Source: Draconibacterium orientale
Lineage (GTDB): Bacteria; Bacteroidota; Bacteroidia; Bacteroidales; UBA12170
Direction of reading: 5' to 3'
Assembly (NCBI GenBank): GCA_020718205.1
Contig: DYSN01000014.1
Span: 1 to 48,100 of the forward strand
Length of the DNA stretch: 48,100 nt
Made by a program: the position numbers and the translations under genes. The notes beneath the pieces were generated by a model. It was not told the origin of the DNA, searched no databases, and saw nothing but the letters and a program-made list of their open reading frames with translations. This document shows positions 1 to 9,143 of this stretch, one piece after another (the stretch's first letter is position 1; each line of letters begins with the position of its first letter).

Positions 1-44
1 CGGCTAAGATACGAAATTTTATAATTACGTTATATTATATGTGA

Positions 45-976
45 CATGACACTAGTGAATTAACTGGATTAGAACCCAAAACGACATATTATGTTCGTGC
101 TTTTGCTTCGAATAACCAAGGGACAAGTTATGGTGAACAATATGAATTCTTCACGATACCATGGGAACAACTAAGTAATTTTCCTGGAGTGCCGAGAAAG
201 AACGCCATAAGTTTTGTAATTGATAATGTTGCTTATGTAAGGCTTGGTATTGATTTTGGCTATATGAATTGGATGATATCTGGAAATACAACAAGGATAC
301 AGATAGCTGGTCTTTTTTATGTCAATTTCCTGGAGGTGCCCGTGAATATGCTTTTGTTTTTGTCATAGATGATAAAGCGTATATTGGTGGCGGAGTCCAT
401 TGTTCAAAAGCTTTTTGGGTTTTCGACCAATCAAGTAATCAGTGGGAACAAAAAAAGGACTGCCCAGAAAGTACTGGATATTCCGGAGTAGGGTTTTCAA
501 TTGGTAGTAAAGGGTATATTTTAAGTGATGAGGGATTCTCTGAAGGTCATCTATACGAATATAACCCTGACGATGATAATTGGAATATTAAAAGTAGTTT
601 CCCGGGATACCTGAATTATCCTACAGCATTTGTCACCAATCAAAAAGCCTATGTAGGTATAAGTGGTTATTCACGTGAGATATGGATTTATGAACCTATT
701 AGTAATAGTTGGTCATTGGAAACAATATTCCCAGGAAAAGCATGGCGTTCGTCAAAAACAATACTGATTGAAGAAATAGCATATATCATAGGAGGTTGGA
801 CAGACAATGGACCATCAAAGGAAGTATGGGGATATAACACTAATAGCAAATCATGGCAGCAATTAGATGACTTTATAAAATGCAGGTACGGTCCTATTTA
901 TTTCACAATTAACAATATAGGATATTATGGAACTGGCACAACAGAAACTAACGATATGTGGAAATTTGCACCTTGA
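45..976 (+). pseudogene. Broken kelch-repeat protein with fibronectin-like segment
   Basis: The fragment begins without a start codon just after an in-frame stop at 42-44. Its first ~35 residues (ELTGLEPKTTYYVRAFASN) are typical of the end of a fibronectin-III-like domain in Bacteroidota surface proteins. Kelch-like repeats follow, each with a W or Y near the middle and a paired hydrophobic/Gly block such as KAYIGGG, AYVGISG and AYIIGGW, giving a beta-propeller of about five blades to the stop at 976. The reading frame changes near 251-270: the upstream frame (position mod 3 = 0) runs into GYMNW, whereas the propeller continues in another frame as YELDDIWKYN. A start at the TTG at 269 would leave a partial first repeat, so I read this as one gene with a frameshift and a missing 5' end. 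Surface exposure is inferred from the domain type. Assembly error remains possible. Confidence 0.6.
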
Positions 977-1044
977 TTACAGCCACTTTTCTTAACAAAT
1001 AATCTTAAATAAAACTTCTCATAATAATAAAAAATAAAACCTAT

Positions 1045-1848
1045 ATGAATATAGATTACGCGGAAAAATTTATTAATACTGACAGAAAACATCTAAACTT
1101 TAGCGATGATGTAAGAATTATTGAAAGGAATTCTCTTAGAATCATGAATCCTCAAATGTTAGCAGCTTTTATTGGATATTTAAAATTCCAACATAGAAAC
1201 CTTGGAAGAATATATTTTAGAGGAGAAAAAAAGAATCACAAAAATACAATTCCTTCTTTATATCGTGGTAATCATATAACCGACAAAACTATAAAAATTA
1301 GGACATCTGCATATGAAGATTTAGTCGATTCAATTCCTGAGTTGTATAAAGCATACAGATTTAAACGTGAAGACATTAATCCACTGCTTCAACATTATGG
1401 GATAAAAACAAACTGGATTGATTTAGTTGATAATTTGTATATAGCTATATGGTTCTCATTGCACAACAATTTGAGTAATAGCGGATTTATAAAAATATTT
1501 TGCGAGAAAAATGAAAATGACTCACTATTCATATCAGACCTAAGGAACAATCATTCATCGTTAAGTCTCAGGCCACATTGTCAGCATGGAATTAGTGCAA
1601 CAAAAGCAATAAAAGACTGGAATTTAGAGAATATAAATTTTAATAATTATTTAGTCGCAACTGTAGAACTACCAAATAATACTTTATTTGAATTGAAAGG
1701 TGAAATTTTTACAGAAAAGTATATGTTTCCATTAAAAAAGGTGGATAATACGTTTAAATTACTTTCTCAAAAAAAGTTAACGACTCGGATAAATGAAATT
1801 TATACAAAATATAATCTGACTGACGATGAACTTGGAATAATTTCGTAA
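1045..1848 (+). CDS. FRG domain-containing protein
   Basis: The 267-residue protein carries the motif that names the FRG family: YFRGE at about residues 57-61 followed by PSLYR at 70-74, then LLQHYGIKTNWIDLVDNLY at about 113-131, where an aromatic/His-rich segment precedes WxD and a hydrophobic helix. The family's biochemical activity is not established to my knowledge; members are often found in defence or mobile contexts. There is no signal peptide or membrane segment, so it is probably cytoplasmic. The gene stands alone, 68 bp after the broken kelch gene, in AT-rich DNA poorer in G+C than the genes after 3,600. It precedes a HEPN-MNT pair on the same strand, which fits an accessory defence-like islet. 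Family assignment is good; function is unknown. Confidence 0.82.
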   Translation: MNIDYAEKFINTDRKHLNFSDDVRIIERNSLRIMNPQMLAAFIGYLKFQHRNLGRIYFRGEKKNHKNTIPSLYRGNHITDKTIKIRTSAYEDLVDSIPELYKAYRFKREDINPLLQHYGIKTNWIDLVDNLYIAIWFSLHNNLSNSGFIKIFCEKNENDSLFISDLRNNHSSLSLRPHCQHGISATKAIKDWNLENINFNNYLVATVELPNNTLFELKGEIFTEKYMFPLKKVDNTFKLLSQKKLTTRINEIYTKYNLTDDELGIIS

Positions 1849-2375
1849 ACTTGATAGAATAAATTACGTTGGGTAATAAACAGGACTCTAAGTGGTCTGC
1901 AAGCCCCAGGTTGGGGTCTGTGTTGAACTAAATCCGCATATTTTGTATGAACTTTGAAAAGGGATTGCTTGTTTTTTCGGATATTTTAAGGCGGGAAAAT
2001 CTCTGGTTTTTTTGTTTTGTTCGGTATAGGTTGAATTGGAATGTGCTAACAGACTGGTTTAGCCAGCTTTTGGCCATTTTTTCAACAATAATTAAGCTCA
2101 TCAGGCACGTATTCCGCATCTGCGACCCATCCAATTTTTTTACCATACCCCCCCCCATTTCCCAAAACCTACCTTAAAAAGGCTTATTTTTGGTCAAAAT
2201 AACGGCTTTGCGGTGGCTTTTTATACAGCCTGCCCTGACCCTGTCGGGGGACTGACCTTAGACAAAATTTCCTGCATAACGCTATCTGCACATTGTCAAT
2301 TAATTAACTAAGCAGCAACAAGAATTGTATGCAATTTGATAATGAATTGAGTATCTTTGTTTGAAATCTCATGGA
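1849..2375. other. Gene-poor stretch with a nine-C run
   Basis: No convincing gene is visible. Two overlapping 76-residue open frames on opposite strands (about 1,928-2,177) have no recognisable domain and look like chance. There is a small hairpin-like sequence (CCCCAGGTTGGGG) near 1905-1917 and a homopolymer of nine C at 2148-2156. The stretch may be decayed accessory DNA, but nothing identifies its source. Confidence 0.4.
2352..2359 (+). promoter_or_regulatory. Candidate -7 box upstream of the HEPN gene
   Basis: TATCTTTG matches the Bacteroidota -7 consensus TAnnTTTG and lies 16 bp before the chosen ATG at 2376. No well-spaced -33 TTG is seen (TTTG at 2335-2338 is only 13 bp upstream), so this rests on the -7 element alone. 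Confidence 0.35.
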
Positions 2376-2774
2376 ATGGATGCACCAATTGACATAGAAA
2401 AGACCATCAATCATTGGATTAACACCTCTGATAAGGATTTTCAAACAATGATTCTTTTGTATAATGCTAAGGATTATAGTTGGTCTTTGTTTATAGGACA
2501 TATTGTGCTGGAAAGACTTTTAAAAGCATGTGTCGTTAAAGTGATTCAGAAGCATGCTCCATATACCCATGATTTAACAAAACTAGCCAAACTCACCAAG
2601 ATAGAATTTACCGAAGAACATTTGGATTGGCTCGATACTATTTCAACTTTTAATCTGAACGCCCGATATGATACATACAAGGAAGCGTTTTACAGGAAAT
2701 GCACTCCGGTATTTACTGCAGAATGGATTGATAAAATAAAAATTTTACAAGCATGGATAAAGGAGAAGCTTTAA
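2376..2774 (+). CDS. HEPN domain protein (toxin-like partner of MNT)
   Basis: I place the start at ATG 2376; an upstream in-frame TTG at 2361 would add only five residues. The ~132-residue helical protein has the PF05168-type pattern: WSLFIGHIVLERLLKACVVK (a long helix with conserved E and K), then PYTHDLTKLA, and NARYDTYKE near the C-terminus, where R and Y lie in the region usually holding the RNase residues. A strict RX4-6H motif is not obvious, so RNase activity should not be assumed. The 3' end overlaps the next gene by 22 bp, the usual arrangement of HEPN-MNT toxin-antitoxin operons, in which the nucleotidyltransferase neutralises the HEPN protein. Cytoplasmic. Confidence 0.8.
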   Translation: MDAPIDIEKTINHWINTSDKDFQTMILLYNAKDYSWSLFIGHIVLERLLKACVVKVIQKHAPYTHDLTKLAKLTKIEFTEEHLDWLDTISTFNLNARYDTYKEAFYRKCTPVFTAEWIDKIKILQAWIKEKL

Positions 2775-3064
2775 TAATCGCTAATTTATACATTGACTCG
2801 ATTAGCAATAAATATACCATTATACAAGCATACTTATTTGGTTCTTTTGCTAAAGGGACAAATCATGAAGATAGCGATATTGATGTTGCTGTTGTAGTAA
2901 ACAATGTTGCAGACATTATTGATACTCAAATAGACATGATGAAACTGCGCAGAAAAATTGATTTAAGAATTGAACCACATCCATTTGAAATAAGTGATTT
3001 TAATCAAAATGACCCTCTGGTCAACGAAATATTAAAACACGGAATTAAAATAAACGTGGCTTAA
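2753..3064 (+). CDS. MNT nucleotidyltransferase (antitoxin-like)
   Basis: This 103-residue protein is a minimal nucleotidyltransferase. YLFGSFAKGTNHEDSDIDVAVV at about residues 27-48 contains the GSxxxG turn and the DxD metal-binding pair (SDIDVAV) of the polymerase-beta superfamily. Its length is normal for MNT proteins. Proteins of this type paired with HEPN partners are known to act as antitoxins, in some systems by adding AMP to a tyrosine of the toxin; that activity is inferred here from the family. The ATG lies inside the HEPN gene, so the two are probably translationally coupled. Confidence 0.85.
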   Translation: MDKGEALIIANLYIDSISNKYTIIQAYLFGSFAKGTNHEDSDIDVAVVVNNVADIIDTQIDMMKLRRKIDLRIEPHPFEISDFNQNDPLVNEILKHGIKINVA

Positions 3065-3600
3065 TAACCAGACTTCATTCGGCTCGAAGAGCATAGTACC
3101 AGCAGCTGTCGGAAGAAGTAAATGTTGAATTATACTTCGTCGAGCTCAGCACACCGAATCCATGATTCGCCGCTAGCCTATAGGTTTTGACCTGGATTTG
3201 ATGAATTTTTCAAAAGCAATTGAGCCCTAAAAGTTTTTTAATTTTCTAATTTTGTCATGTATTTTCTGATTAAGATGATGCATTATGAAGTGTTAACTGA
3301 TTAAAATATAGCAAAATACAACAAAATCAGTAACAACCATTAATATGCCAGGACACAACGACATATACTATTGAATTTTAATGTTTTTACCTGATTATCA
3401 AGTAAGCACCTGACGTCCAAGTGACCACCAGTGCAATTCTCACTATTTATTCCGGTTTTTAATTGGGCTCATGGGCATCATGAAATCCTTTTATTCTAAT
3501 AGTCCCACTCTCTTGATGGCCCCATAGAATCGGTGACTCCACGCTCAATAAACTCCACAAAGCCTGATATTTTTCTTTTCTTTGCACAAAAATTTCCAAC
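3065..3600. other. Gene-free stretch before the ABC-F gene
   Basis: No supported gene is seen here. The last 30 bases hold TTTCTTTG at 3577-3584, one mismatch from the -7 consensus TAnnTTTG, which may serve the ABC-F gene starting at 3601. The rest shows no clear repeat, tRNA or terminator. Confidence 0.4.
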
Positions 3601-5544
3601 ATGTATTCAGTAAATAATGTTTCGGTAGTGTTTTCGGGAAACTATCTCTTTCAGGGCATCAGTTTTCTTATCAATCCTGGCGATAGAATTGGTTTGGTTG
3701 GCGACAATGGAAGTGGCAAAACAACGCTTCTAAAACTCATTTCCGGCCAACAAAAACCCGAAACAGGCGAAATCATCATTCCTTCGAACCACAAGGTGGG
3801 CTATTTGCCACAGGAAGTGAAAAACATGTCAACACTCACCGTAATTGAGGAGAGTAAAAAAGCTTTTGACGAGCTTAACCAGCTTCATGCTAAAATTGAG
3901 ACACTCAACCACGAAATTATAAACCGCCACGATTATCACAGCACCGAATACATGCGCCTTGTGGACGAGCTGAGTCACGCCAACGAGCATTTTCAAATTC
4001 TGGGGGGAAACAATCAGGATGCAGAAATCGAAAAAATATTGAAAGGCCTGGGCTTTTTGCCCGAAGATTTTAACCGCCCTCTCTCCGAATTCAGCGGTGG
4101 ATGGCGTATGCGTGTAGAAATAGCCAAACTCCTGCTCCAAAAACCCGATATTCTCCTGCTCGATGAGCCCGTGAACCACCTCGACATTGAGTCCATTGAA
4201 TGGCTGGAAGAGTTTTTGAGTGTTTACCCCGGGGCTATTATCTTAGTTGCCCACGACCGTACTTTCCTCGACAATGTTACCGACCGCACCATCGAAATAA
4301 GCAAAGGAAAAACCTACGATTATAAAATGTCGTACAGCAACTATGTGGAAGAACGTGTGGAACGGATGATGAGCGAGCAGGCTTCCTTTACCAATCAACA
4401 AAAGCAAATAGAACAGATTGAGCGGTTTATAGAAAGATTTCGTTACAAAGCCACCAAATCGCGACAAGTAAAATCGAAGCAAAAAGTGCTGGATAAAATG
4501 GATCGTGTGGAAATAGATTCCATAGACAAATCGGCCATCAATTTCAGTTTTCAGGAAGCTCCGGCCAGCGGAAAAGTGGTGGTGGATGCCCTGAATCTCC
4601 AAAAAGCCTTTGGGCAAAATATCGTCCTCAAAGACCTGGATTTTGTGGCGCTGAAAGGCGAAAAAATTGCCTTTGTGGGCAAGAACGGAATGGGGAAATC
4701 TACCCTGTCAAAAATCATTATTAACCAATTGGACTATGAGGGTTCGCTGAAAATAGGATATAATGTAAAATTGGGCTACTATGCTCAAAATCAAACCGAT
4801 ATGCTCGACCCCAACAAAACCGTATTCGAAACCATCGACGAAGTAGCGGTGGGCGACATCAGGAAACGAATTCGCGATATTCTGGGTAGTTTTCTTTTTA
4901 GCGGCGAAGACATCGATAAATATGTGAAAGTGCTGAGCGGGGGCGAAAAATCTCGGCTTGCTCTGGCTAAATTACTCCTCGAACCCTATAATCTTCTCGT
5001 TCTCGACGAACCCACCAACCACCTCGATCTCAAATCGAAAGATATTCTCAAAATAGCCTTACTCAATTTCACCGGAACCTTGATTATCGTTTCGCACGAC
5101 AGGGATTTTCTAAGCGGTCTCACCACCAAAGTCATCGAGTTTAAAAAAGCCCACATCAAAACCCATTTGGGCGATGTGAAAGACTTTCTCGACAAACGAA
5201 AACTCGACCATCTGAACGAGCTGAATACCGGATTAAACGCTGGTTCACAGCAGAAAAACAAGGAAATTTCGCAAAATAAAATAGACTACGAGCTCAAAAA
5301 AGAGAAGGACAAGGAGGTTCGGAAAATCCAGTCGCGCATCAATAAATTAGAAGAAGAAATAGCCAATCTGGAAGCCGAAACAGAAAAAATGGATACACAA
5401 CTTTCGCAACCCGAAGCGCATGCAACAGTAGTTTCTGATTCAGCGTTTTTTCAAAAATATGAGCAAACCAAAAAACAACTCAAAAGCAAAATGGACGAAT
5501 GGGAATTGGCATTGATGGAGCTTGAAGAAAAACAGAACAGTTAA
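3601..5544 (+). CDS. ABC-F family ATP-binding cassette protein
   Basis: The 647-residue protein has two ABC ATPase domains and no membrane segments, the ABC-F layout of soluble ribosome-associated ATPases. Domain 1 has Walker A GDNGSGKTT (residues 34-42), signature FSGGW (164-168) and Walker B DILLLDEPVNHLD (183-195). Domain 2 has Walker A GKNGMGKST (360-368), signature LSGGEKSR (445-452) and Walker B LLVLDEPTNHLD (464-475). The linker between them (about 245-310) is rich in R and K with FIERFRYKATKSRQVKSKQ, the P-site-tRNA interaction motif region. The C-terminus (about 555-647) is a charged coiled coil, as in Uup-like members. One oddity is DEPV rather than DEPT in the first Walker B. The likely role is ribosome or translation related; the exact subfamily is uncertain. 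Confidence 0.92.
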   Translation: MYSVNNVSVVFSGNYLFQGISFLINPGDRIGLVGDNGSGKTTLLKLISGQQKPETGEIIIPSNHKVGYLPQEVKNMSTLTVIEESKKAFDELNQLHAKIETLNHEIINRHDYHSTEYMRLVDELSHANEHFQILGGNNQDAEIEKILKGLGFLPEDFNRPLSEFSGGWRMRVEIAKLLLQKPDILLLDEPVNHLDIESIEWLEEFLSVYPGAIILVAHDRTFLDNVTDRTIEISKGKTYDYKMSYSNYVEERVERMMSEQASFTNQQKQIEQIERFIERFRYKATKSRQVKSKQKVLDKMDRVEIDSIDKSAINFSFQEAPASGKVVVDALNLQKAFGQNIVLKDLDFVALKGEKIAFVGKNGMGKSTLSKIIINQLDYEGSLKIGYNVKLGYYAQNQTDMLDPNKTVFETIDEVAVGDIRKRIRDILGSFLFSGEDIDKYVKVLSGGEKSRLALAKLLLEPYNLLVLDEPTNHLDLKSKDILKIALLNFTGTLIIVSHDRDFLSGLTTKVIEFKKAHIKTHLGDVKDFLDKRKLDHLNELNTGLNAGSQQKNKEISQNKIDYELKKEKDKEVRKIQSRINKLEEEIANLEAETEKMDTQLSQPEAHATVVSDSAFFQKYEQTKKQLKSKMDEWELALMELEEKQNS

Positions 5545-5684
5545 TTTATGTTTTCAATTCGAAAATATCATGCTTTCCAAAATGAATTGCCCTATTTTCG
5601 CCGGGAGAATTTAAATTCAACAAATTATCAAAAAAATAAACTAATTTATTTTATATCAACCACTTAACGCCAATACCAAAACCC

Positions 5685-6842
5685 ATGAAGATAATTTCTG
5701 TAGTCGGAGCCCGACCCAATTTCATGAAAATTGCCCCATTTATCAAAGAGATTGAAAACCACAACCATCGAAATGTACAGAAAATAGAACATATTCTGGT
5801 TCACACCGGACAGCATTACGACGACCGCATGTCGAAAGCCTTTTTCGAGGATTTAAACATTCCCGAAGCCGATATCAATCTGGGCATTGGCAGCGGAAGT
5901 CACGCCGAGCAAGTGGGCCATACCATGATCGCTTTCGAAAAAGTTTTACGAGCTGAAAAGCCCGACTGGGTTATCGTTCTGGGCGATGTGAATGCCACCT
6001 TAGCCTGCTCCGTTACCGCACGCAAGGAAAACATTAAGGTTTGCCATATCGAAGCCGGTTTGCGCTCGCGCGATATGGCCATGCCCGAAGAAATCAACCG
6101 ACTTGTCACCGACCGGCTCAGCAATTTACTGCTCACCCCCGATTTGCTCTCCAACGAGAACCTCCGCCAGGAAGGCGTTGGCGAAAATCAGATGAAATTT
6201 GTGGGCAATATCATGATCGATACTTTGGAACAAAACCGCGAAAAAGCTTCTCAACTTTCCATAGAAAATATTATTAATCAGAATCTTATCCCAGGGCAAA
6301 ACAATATTTCAGCATCAGAAGCAGCCAATGGCCCTTTCGGAATCGTAACGCTTCATCGCCCCAGCAATGTGGATCATCGGGAGGTGATAGAACCCTTGAT
6401 GCGATTGATAATGGATGAAATTTGCAACGATATGGTCATCGTTTGGCCCATTCACCCCCGAACCCTAAAACAACTCACCGACTTTGGATTGTGGAACGAG
6501 GTTTTGGAGCATCCCCGCCTGATTATGGTCTATCCGCTTGGCTATCACGAGCTTTTGCGCCTGAATATGGATGCTTCCATCATGCTCACCGATAGCGGAG
6601 GACTTCAGGAAGAATGCACCGTACTGGGAACACCATGTCTCACCCTTCGCTGGAATACCGAACGCCCCATCACCCTCAAAGAACATGGGGGAGCCAGTGT
6701 TTTGGTAGGGAATAATGTGAGCCGCATCCGCCGCGAATACCGGGAAACGCTCAAAACCCAGCGCAAACCCGTGCGCCCCGAGCTTTGGGATGGCCACACC
6801 GCCGAACGCTGTTTGGTGGCTATTTTGAATTATACGGAGTAA
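5685..6842 (+). CDS. wecB: UDP-N-acetylglucosamine 2-epimerase (non-hydrolysing)
   Basis: This cytoplasmic enzyme interconverts UDP-GlcNAc and UDP-ManNAc for surface polysaccharide synthesis. The 385-residue length is standard. Visible motifs are GARPNFMKIAP (8-18, with the conserved K15), HTGQHYD (40-46), VLGDVNATLA (98-107, conserved D101), HIEAGLRSRD (121-130, E123), MPEEINR (133-139), LHRPSNVD (223-230, H224), WPIHPRT (254-260) and DSGGLQEE (303-310). These include the residues known to be catalytic in E. coli WecB by alignment. It stands alone between the ABC-F gene and a DUF218 gene, with a DegT aminotransferase nearby, which fits scattered cell-surface sugar functions. Confidence 0.95.
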   Translation: MKIISVVGARPNFMKIAPFIKEIENHNHRNVQKIEHILVHTGQHYDDRMSKAFFEDLNIPEADINLGIGSGSHAEQVGHTMIAFEKVLRAEKPDWVIVLGDVNATLACSVTARKENIKVCHIEAGLRSRDMAMPEEINRLVTDRLSNLLLTPDLLSNENLRQEGVGENQMKFVGNIMIDTLEQNREKASQLSIENIINQNLIPGQNNISASEAANGPFGIVTLHRPSNVDHREVIEPLMRLIMDEICNDMVIVWPIHPRTLKQLTDFGLWNEVLEHPRLIMVYPLGYHELLRLNMDASIMLTDSGGLQEECTVLGTPCLTLRWNTERPITLKEHGGASVLVGNNVSRIRREYRETLKTQRKPVRPELWDGHTAERCLVAILNYTE

Positions 6843-6864
6843 ATTTCTGTTAATGAGCTGATTA

Positions 6865-6884
6865 GTTTGCTAAACAAACTTTTT
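6865..6884 (+). terminator. Weak candidate terminator after wecB
   Basis: AGTTTG (6865-6870), a five-base loop, CAAACT (6876-6881) and a short T run form a small stem-loop just after the wecB stop. The stem is only six pairs and AT-rich, so this is tentative. Confidence 0.3.
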
Positions 6885-7021
6885 AGAAATCAGATTATTT
6901 TCCCAAAAAAATCCTCGATATCTCAGATTTCAGCTGAATATTAAAAATAAGGAATTCATACCCATAATCTGGACGACCTTTGGCAGATAATTGAGTTTCG
7001 TTAGAAATAAAATTAAATCGC

Positions 7022-7029
7022 TACTTTTG
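7022..7029 (+). promoter_or_regulatory. Candidate -7 box upstream of the DUF218 gene
   Basis: TACTTTTG fits TAnnTTTG. A TTCG at 6997-7000 lies 21 bp upstream as a possible -33 element. The -7 box is only 8 bp from the ATG at 7037, implying a nearly leaderless transcript or a start slightly downstream. Confidence 0.4.
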
Positions 7030-7036
7030 CTCAACC

Positions 7037-7765
7037 ATGTGGATATTCTATAAACCGTTTTTGAATTTTGTTTTTCGTGTGTGGAGAAATCTGCTGTCGA
7101 TTTTGGGAGCTTTTTTGTTTATTATGCTGGTTCTCAGCTTCACATCGCTCCCATTTTGGGCCGATTATCATTTGGGGGTGGCGGCCAAACCGCTCGAAAA
7201 AGAACCCGATGTCATTGTAGTTTTGGGTGGTAGCGGAATGCCCAGCGCCAACGGGCTCATGAGAACTTACTACGGTGCCGAAGCTGCCTTAAAATTCCCA
7301 CTTGCCAAAATCATTATCGCTCTTCCCGGCGATACGCTATCGGCAGGTAGCTCCATCAGACTAATGGCTAAGGAAATGATTTTGAGAGGCGTAGATTCAA
7401 CTCGTATCATCTTCGAAAACGAAGGAACCAACACCCGCGCCGAAGCTATGCTCATAAAAAAACGGTTCTTCCCCAACAGTTCGCATCAGATGCTTATTGT
7501 TACCACTCCTTCGCATATGTATCGAAGTGTTAAAACCTTTCGGAAAGTGGGTTTTGAAAATGTTGGTGGTCTTCCCAGTTTCGGACGTGCCAACGAGACC
7601 TCGCTCTATTTTTCATCGAAAGATTTGGGGGGAAACCAATATGTGCCCGATGTGGGAAACAGCATTTCTATCAGATACCGCATCTGGACGCACTTACAGC
7701 TCGAAATATCTGTTATTCGGGAGTATTTCGCTATTGCCTATTACCGGATGATGGGCTGGATTTAA
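7037..7765 (+). CDS. YdcF/SanA-like DUF218 membrane-anchored protein
   Basis: The 242-residue protein starts with one membrane segment (about 13-38, SILGAFLFIMLVLSFTSL). A DUF218 domain follows: VIVVLGGSG (59-67), IIIALPGDTLSAGSS (about 93-107), GVDSTRIIFENEGTNTRAEA (about 118-137) and LIVTTPSHMYRSVKTFRKVGF (about 152-172). This acidic/Thr-Arg pattern is shared by YdcF, SanA and ElyC proteins, which are tied to envelope integrity or cyclic enterobacterial antigen levels in E. coli, though the reaction is not well defined. The anchor suggests the domain faces the periplasm. It converges on the DegT gene with a 7-bp gap. Confidence 0.85.
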   Translation: MWIFYKPFLNFVFRVWRNLLSILGAFLFIMLVLSFTSLPFWADYHLGVAAKPLEKEPDVIVVLGGSGMPSANGLMRTYYGAEAALKFPLAKIIIALPGDTLSAGSSIRLMAKEMILRGVDSTRIIFENEGTNTRAEAMLIKKRFFPNSSHQMLIVTTPSHMYRSVKTFRKVGFENVGGLPSFGRANETSLYFSSKDLGGNQYVPDVGNSISIRYRIWTHLQLEISVIREYFAIAYYRMMGWI

Positions 7766-7772
7766 AACACAT

Positions 7773-8987
7773 TTACTGCTTTCCCAATACTTTCTCAACA
7801 GAATCTATTACCGCGGCAATCACAGTATCTGTCATTTCATCAGTCAGTGTGTAGTAAACCGGAAGCGTAATTTCACCTTCGAAATTTTTATACGATTGTG
7901 GATAATCCTCTATTCTGTAGCCAAGACCTTTGTAAAATGTCATCATCGGAAGGGGAATATAATGCACATTTACCGAGACATCGCTATTGAAAATATGATC
8001 AATTATCTGATCGCGTTGCAACTCAGTAACTCCTTTAATTCTAAGTAAATATAAATGATAGCTGGTGGTTTTTTCCTCCGATTCGTAAACGGGTAAATGA
8101 GCCCATGGATAAGCCCGGAAAGCTTTTGTGTATCGCTGGTAAATGGCTCGCCTCCTGATGAGCATATCGTTATCGTACCTTTCCAGCTCCACCAAACCAA
8201 TGGCCGCCTGAATATCGGTCATATTGTATTTATAGCCCGCCTCCAGAATATCGTAACGCCAGGCGCCTTTCTGTGTTTTGGCCAAAGCATCCTTCGATTG
8301 CCCATGAAGGCTTTTTCTATTCAACGCATTGTATATTTCCTGCGCATCGAAAGCTGGTGGAAGGCTCAGACAAATGGCGCCGCCTTCGGCGGTGGTAAGG
8401 TTTTTTACCGCATGAAACGAGAACACCGTTACATCGGCCAAAACACCGGCTTTTCTGCCTTTATAGGTCGCGCCCACCGAATGTGCTGCATCGGAAAGAA
8501 TTAAAATCCTGCCCAGTATTTCCTGCTCTGCCGTTTGTGGGTTGAACGCGCTTTTCTTACTGTTTACTATCGCCAGAATCTCATCATAATCAGCAGGATA
8601 ACCCCCCAAATCAACCGGAATAATAACCTTGGTTTTGGGTGTGATGGCCTTTTCTATTTCCTTGAGTGAAATATTAAAATCCGACTCGTTCACATCCACA
8701 AAAACCACTTTTGCTCCGCAGTGAATCACCACATTGGCTGTTGCGGCATAAGTATAAGCGGGAACAATCACCTCATCGCCTTCCTTCACTCCAAACCACC
8801 GCAGCATAAGCTCCAACCCCGACGATGCACTGTTTACACAAAGGGTTTTGGAAGCGCCTGTATAATCGCTCAGATTCTGTTCCAGTTTTTTGGTGCGAGG
8901 ACCCGTAGTAATCCATCCCGACAATAGTGCAGCTTTTACTTCTTCCACAACTCGTTCATCCATTCTTGGTGGCGAAAAAGGTATCAT
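7773..8987 (-). CDS. DegT/DnrJ/EryC1/StrS family PLP aminotransferase
   Basis: This 404-residue protein belongs to the sugar aminotransferase group that transfers an amino group to nucleotide-linked keto-sugars. Motifs include WITTGPRTKKLE (25-36), VPAYTYAATANVV (75-87), LSDAAHS (164-170, with D166 expected to contact the PLP ring nitrogen), SFHAVKNLTTAEGG (190-203, with K195 as the expected Schiff-base lysine) and GYKYNMTDIQAAIG. All core residues are present, so it should be active. The likely product is an amino sugar for LPS, O-antigen or capsule; the specific substrate cannot be told. It lies end to end with the DUF218 gene on the other strand. Confidence 0.93.
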   Translation of the reverse strand: MIPFSPPRMDERVVEEVKAALLSGWITTGPRTKKLEQNLSDYTGASKTLCVNSASSGLELMLRWFGVKEGDEVIVPAYTYAATANVVIHCGAKVVFVDVNESDFNISLKEIEKAITPKTKVIIPVDLGGYPADYDEILAIVNSKKSAFNPQTAEQEILGRILILSDAAHSVGATYKGRKAGVLADVTVFSFHAVKNLTTAEGGAICLSLPPAFDAQEIYNALNRKSLHGQSKDALAKTQKGAWRYDILEAGYKYNMTDIQAAIGLVELERYDNDMLIRRRAIYQRYTKAFRAYPWAHLPVYESEEKTTSYHLYLLRIKGVTELQRDQIIDHIFNSDVSVNVHYIPLPMMTFYKGLGYRIEDYPQSYKNFEGEITLPVYYTLTDEMTDTVIAAVIDSVEKVLGKQ

Positions 8988-9052
8988 AATTGTTTTTTTG
9001 GCAAAGAAACAAATTTTAGCGATTCCTTAGGGATAGTGAATCTATGCAAAAA

Positions 9053-9060
9053 CAAAGATA
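9053..9060 (-). promoter_or_regulatory. Candidate -7 box for the DegT gene
   Basis: On the minus strand this reads TATCTTTG, an exact TAnnTTTG match, about 65 bp before the DegT ATG at 8987. No convincing -33 element at the usual ~19-bp spacing is seen. Confidence 0.4.
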
Positions 9061-9143
9061 TTCTGCGGGATTATTAAAATAATTACGAGCTATAATATTG
9101 ATTATCTTTTGCTTAAAAAAATAATTAAACCATAATCCTATTC

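Noticed and set aside
672-677. CACGTG inside the kelch fragment as a parS site
   Set aside because: Only the core and a few flanking bases match; the outer positions differ.
1928-2177. Two overlapping ~76-residue frames on opposite strands
   Set aside because: They mirror each other in gene-poor DNA, have no domain, and one begins in the nine-C run; they look like chance frames.
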